From Larkinella humicola (GTDB lineage Bacteria > Bacteroidota > Bacteroidia > Cytophagales > Spirosomataceae): a DNA stretch of 64,000 nucleotides. Positions 62,459 through 64,000 of this stretch are shown here, piece by piece. Both the position numbers and the translations under genes were made by a program. Positions within the stretch are counted from its first letter, which is position 1, and the number at the start of each line of letters is the position of its first letter. The notes under the pieces are model-generated. The model was given only the letters and a program-made list of their open reading frames with translations. It was not told the origin of the DNA and ran no database searches. The stretch covers positions 186,001-250,000 of the forward strand of contig NZ_VTWS01000004.1 in assembly GCF_008727875.1 (NCBI RefSeq), given 5' to 3'.

Positions 62459-63937
62459 TCAGTCTGCGAGCACGTTCCGCCATTTCTCGTAGGCATCGCG
62501 GTAGGCTTCCTGCGCCCGCATATCCGGTTCGATGGTGCGCGTTACTTTCAAACCGGTGAAGGCTTCCTGGCGGTTTTTGTAAATACCGAGTCCCAATCCG
62601 GCACCCCGGGCCGCACCCTGTGCACCATCGGTATTGAAAAGCTGAATTTCGGCACCGGTCAGGTTCGCCAGCGTGTCGCGGAACAGCGGACTGAGGAACA
62701 TGTTGGCTTCCCCGGCGCGAATGGTTTTCAGACCAACGCCCACTTGCTCCATGACCTGAATGCCGTAGTAAAACGAGAAGACAATGCCTTCCTGAGCAGC
62801 CCGAATCCAGTGGGGGAGGCTGTGGCGCGTCAGTTGCAAACCGTGGAATGAAGCGCCTAAATCGCGGTTTTCCAGCACGCGCTCGGCGCCGTTGCCAAAG
62901 GGCAAACACAGCAAACCGTCGGAACCGACGGGCGCGTGGGCCGCCAGATCGTTCATTTCGGCGTAACCAACCGAACCGCGAAGCAGGTGATTCCGCAGCC
63001 AGCTATTCAGAATGCCGGTGCCGTTGATGCAGAGCAGAACACCGTAGCGCGGGGCTTCCGGCGTGTGGCTGACGTGCAGAAAGGTGTTGACGCGGGATTG
63101 TGGATCGTATTTGGCCTGATCACTGACGCCGTAGACGACGCCCGACGTACCCGCCGTGGCGGCAATTTCGTTGGGTTCCAGTACGTTGAGCGAAAACGCG
63201 TTGTTGGGCTGGTCGCCCGCGCGGTAGGTCACGGGCGTTCCGGTGGCCAGGCCCAACTCGCTGGCGGCCTTCGACGTCAGTTCGCCCTGGACGGAAAATG
63301 TCGGTTTGATGTCGGCAACGAGCGAGGGGTCGAATCCGAAATAATCCAGCAGAAAATCCGCCGGTTTTTCGTTCTGAAAATCCCACAGAATGCCTTCCGA
63401 CAGCCCGGAGGGCGTCGTGACGATTTCGCCGGTCATGCGGGCGGCCAGGTAGTCGCCCGGCAGCATGAATTTATGAATTTTGCTGTAAATCGCGGGCTCG
63501 TTTTCCTTCACCCACGCCAGTTTGGCGGCCGTAAAGTTGCCCGGCGAGTTAAGCAGGTGTTGCAGACTTTTGGTCCGACCAACGGTTTCGAAGGCTTTTT
63601 CACCGTAGGAAACCGCCCGGCTGTCGCACCAGATGATGGACGGACGCAGCACGTTTAACTCCTTGTCGACAATCACCAGGCCGTGCATCTGGTACGAAAT
63701 GCCGATGGCTTTCACGTCTTCCGGTTTCACGCCGGTTTTCGACAACACGGTTTTGGACGCCAGACAGGCATTTTTCCACCACGCATCGGGGTTTTGCTCG
63801 GCATAGCCCGGCAGGGGCGCGTCGATGGGCATTTCCGATTCGGGGAAAAAAGCGGAGGCCACCACCGCACCGGTTTCAACTTCGAGCAAACAGGCTTTTA
63901 CGGACGAACTGCCGACATCAAATCCAAGGAGATACAT
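62459..63937 (-). CDS. xylB: FGGY-family sugar kinase, xylulokinase-like
   Basis: A 492-residue kinase. N-terminal phosphate motif LGFDVGSSSVKACLLE, AIGISYQMHGLVIVDKE as in xylulokinases, catalytic Asp in YRAGDQPNNAFSLN, C-terminal adenosine motif TDGAQGAARGAGLGLGIY. D-xylulose is the likely substrate but FGGY specificity is not certain from sequence. ATG 63937 starts at the conserved motif; an in-frame start eight codons upstream is less likely. Converges with the LacI-family gene; partners such as xylose isomerase may lie beyond the right edge. Confidence 0.85.
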   Translation of the reverse strand: MYLLGFDVGSSSVKACLLEVETGAVVASAFFPESEMPIDAPLPGYAEQNPDAWWKNACLASKTVLSKTGVKPEDVKAIGISYQMHGLVIVDKELNVLRPSIIWCDSRAVSYGEKAFETVGRTKSLQHLLNSPGNFTAAKLAWVKENEPAIYSKIHKFMLPGDYLAARMTGEIVTTPSGLSEGILWDFQNEKPADFLLDYFGFDPSLVADIKPTFSVQGELTSKAASELGLATGTPVTYRAGDQPNNAFSLNVLEPNEIAATAGTSGVVYGVSDQAKYDPQSRVNTFLHVSHTPEAPRYGVLLCINGTGILNSWLRNHLLRGSVGYAEMNDLAAHAPVGSDGLLCLPFGNGAERVLENRDLGASFHGLQLTRHSLPHWIRAAQEGIVFSFYYGIQVMEQVGVGLKTIRAGEANMFLSPLFRDTLANLTGAEIQLFNTDGAQGAARGAGLGLGIYKNRQEAFTGLKVTRTIEPDMRAQEAYRDAYEKWRNVLAD

Positions 63938-64000
63938 GGGGTACGCAAGGTTCAGATACAAACGAGGTGCAAAGTACGCAGAGCGGAGAAGTTAGGCAAG

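Overview
The window looks like a piece of chromosome from a Bacteroidota bacterium of the order Cytophagales, most likely family Spirosomataceae (Spirosoma/Larkinella-like). The signs are SusC/SusD and STN-type TonB receptors, DUF4249 lipoproteins, an atpD-atpC pair separate from the other ATP synthase genes, Bacteroidota-type promoters (TTG, about 20 bases, TAnnTTTG), and many lipoproteins and signal peptides. Genes are densely packed and mostly housekeeping or cell-surface. I see no rRNA, tRNA, CRISPR array, prophage or complete insertion sequence.

Layout. 1-3.1 kb: polyprenyl diphosphate synthase, miaA and a Mom-like acyltransferase-fold gene, all leftward. 3.2-11.5 kb: a rightward cell-surface operon (secreted protein, STN/TonB receptor, two tandem DUF4249 lipoproteins, a large MG2-like secreted protein). 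11.5-14.3 kb: a two-gene cassette of unknown function with a DUF1828-like protein, an outer-membrane barrel and a Crp/Fnr regulator. 14.4-17.3 kb: a GMC oxidoreductase operon interrupted by a four-helix-bundle gene. 17.4-28 kb: PBP4-type DacB, MsrB, RecQ, a DUF5723 protein, TpiA, a PDZ aspartyl protease, L28, a DUF5522 microprotein and ornithine aminotransferase. 27.9-31.9 kb: secreted esterase, ECF sigma factor, membrane anti-sigma-like protein and adhesin-like protein. 31.9-43.5 kb: enzymes, RNase R, a PolB-type exonuclease, LipB, YraN and an S41 peptidase. 43.6-45.4 kb: atpD/atpC. 45.8-52 kb: rightward membrane and ABC genes. 52.6-64 kb: a glycan-utilisation locus (GHMP/galactokinase, DUF5077-DUF3472 protein, SusD, SusC, GH109-like Gfo/Idh protein) divergent from a LacI regulator with tandem operators, then a xylulokinase-type kinase.

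The most unusual unit lies in the 576-base gap at 52012-52587. On the minus strand a consensus promoter is followed by an RNA with all the helices of a SAM-I (S-box) riboswitch, a 22-codon reading frame with two cysteines, and a terminator hairpin 15 bases after its stop. No methionine gene follows, so this may be a riboswitch-controlled microprotein or small RNA.

The second theme is long intergenic palindromes. Three share a GGCTGACGCA-like core but have different, almost perfect 40-43 bp arms, and stop codons of flanking genes lie inside or beside them. Others carry perfect 38 bp arms (19.4 kb) or form a nested three-level hairpin (62.3 kb).
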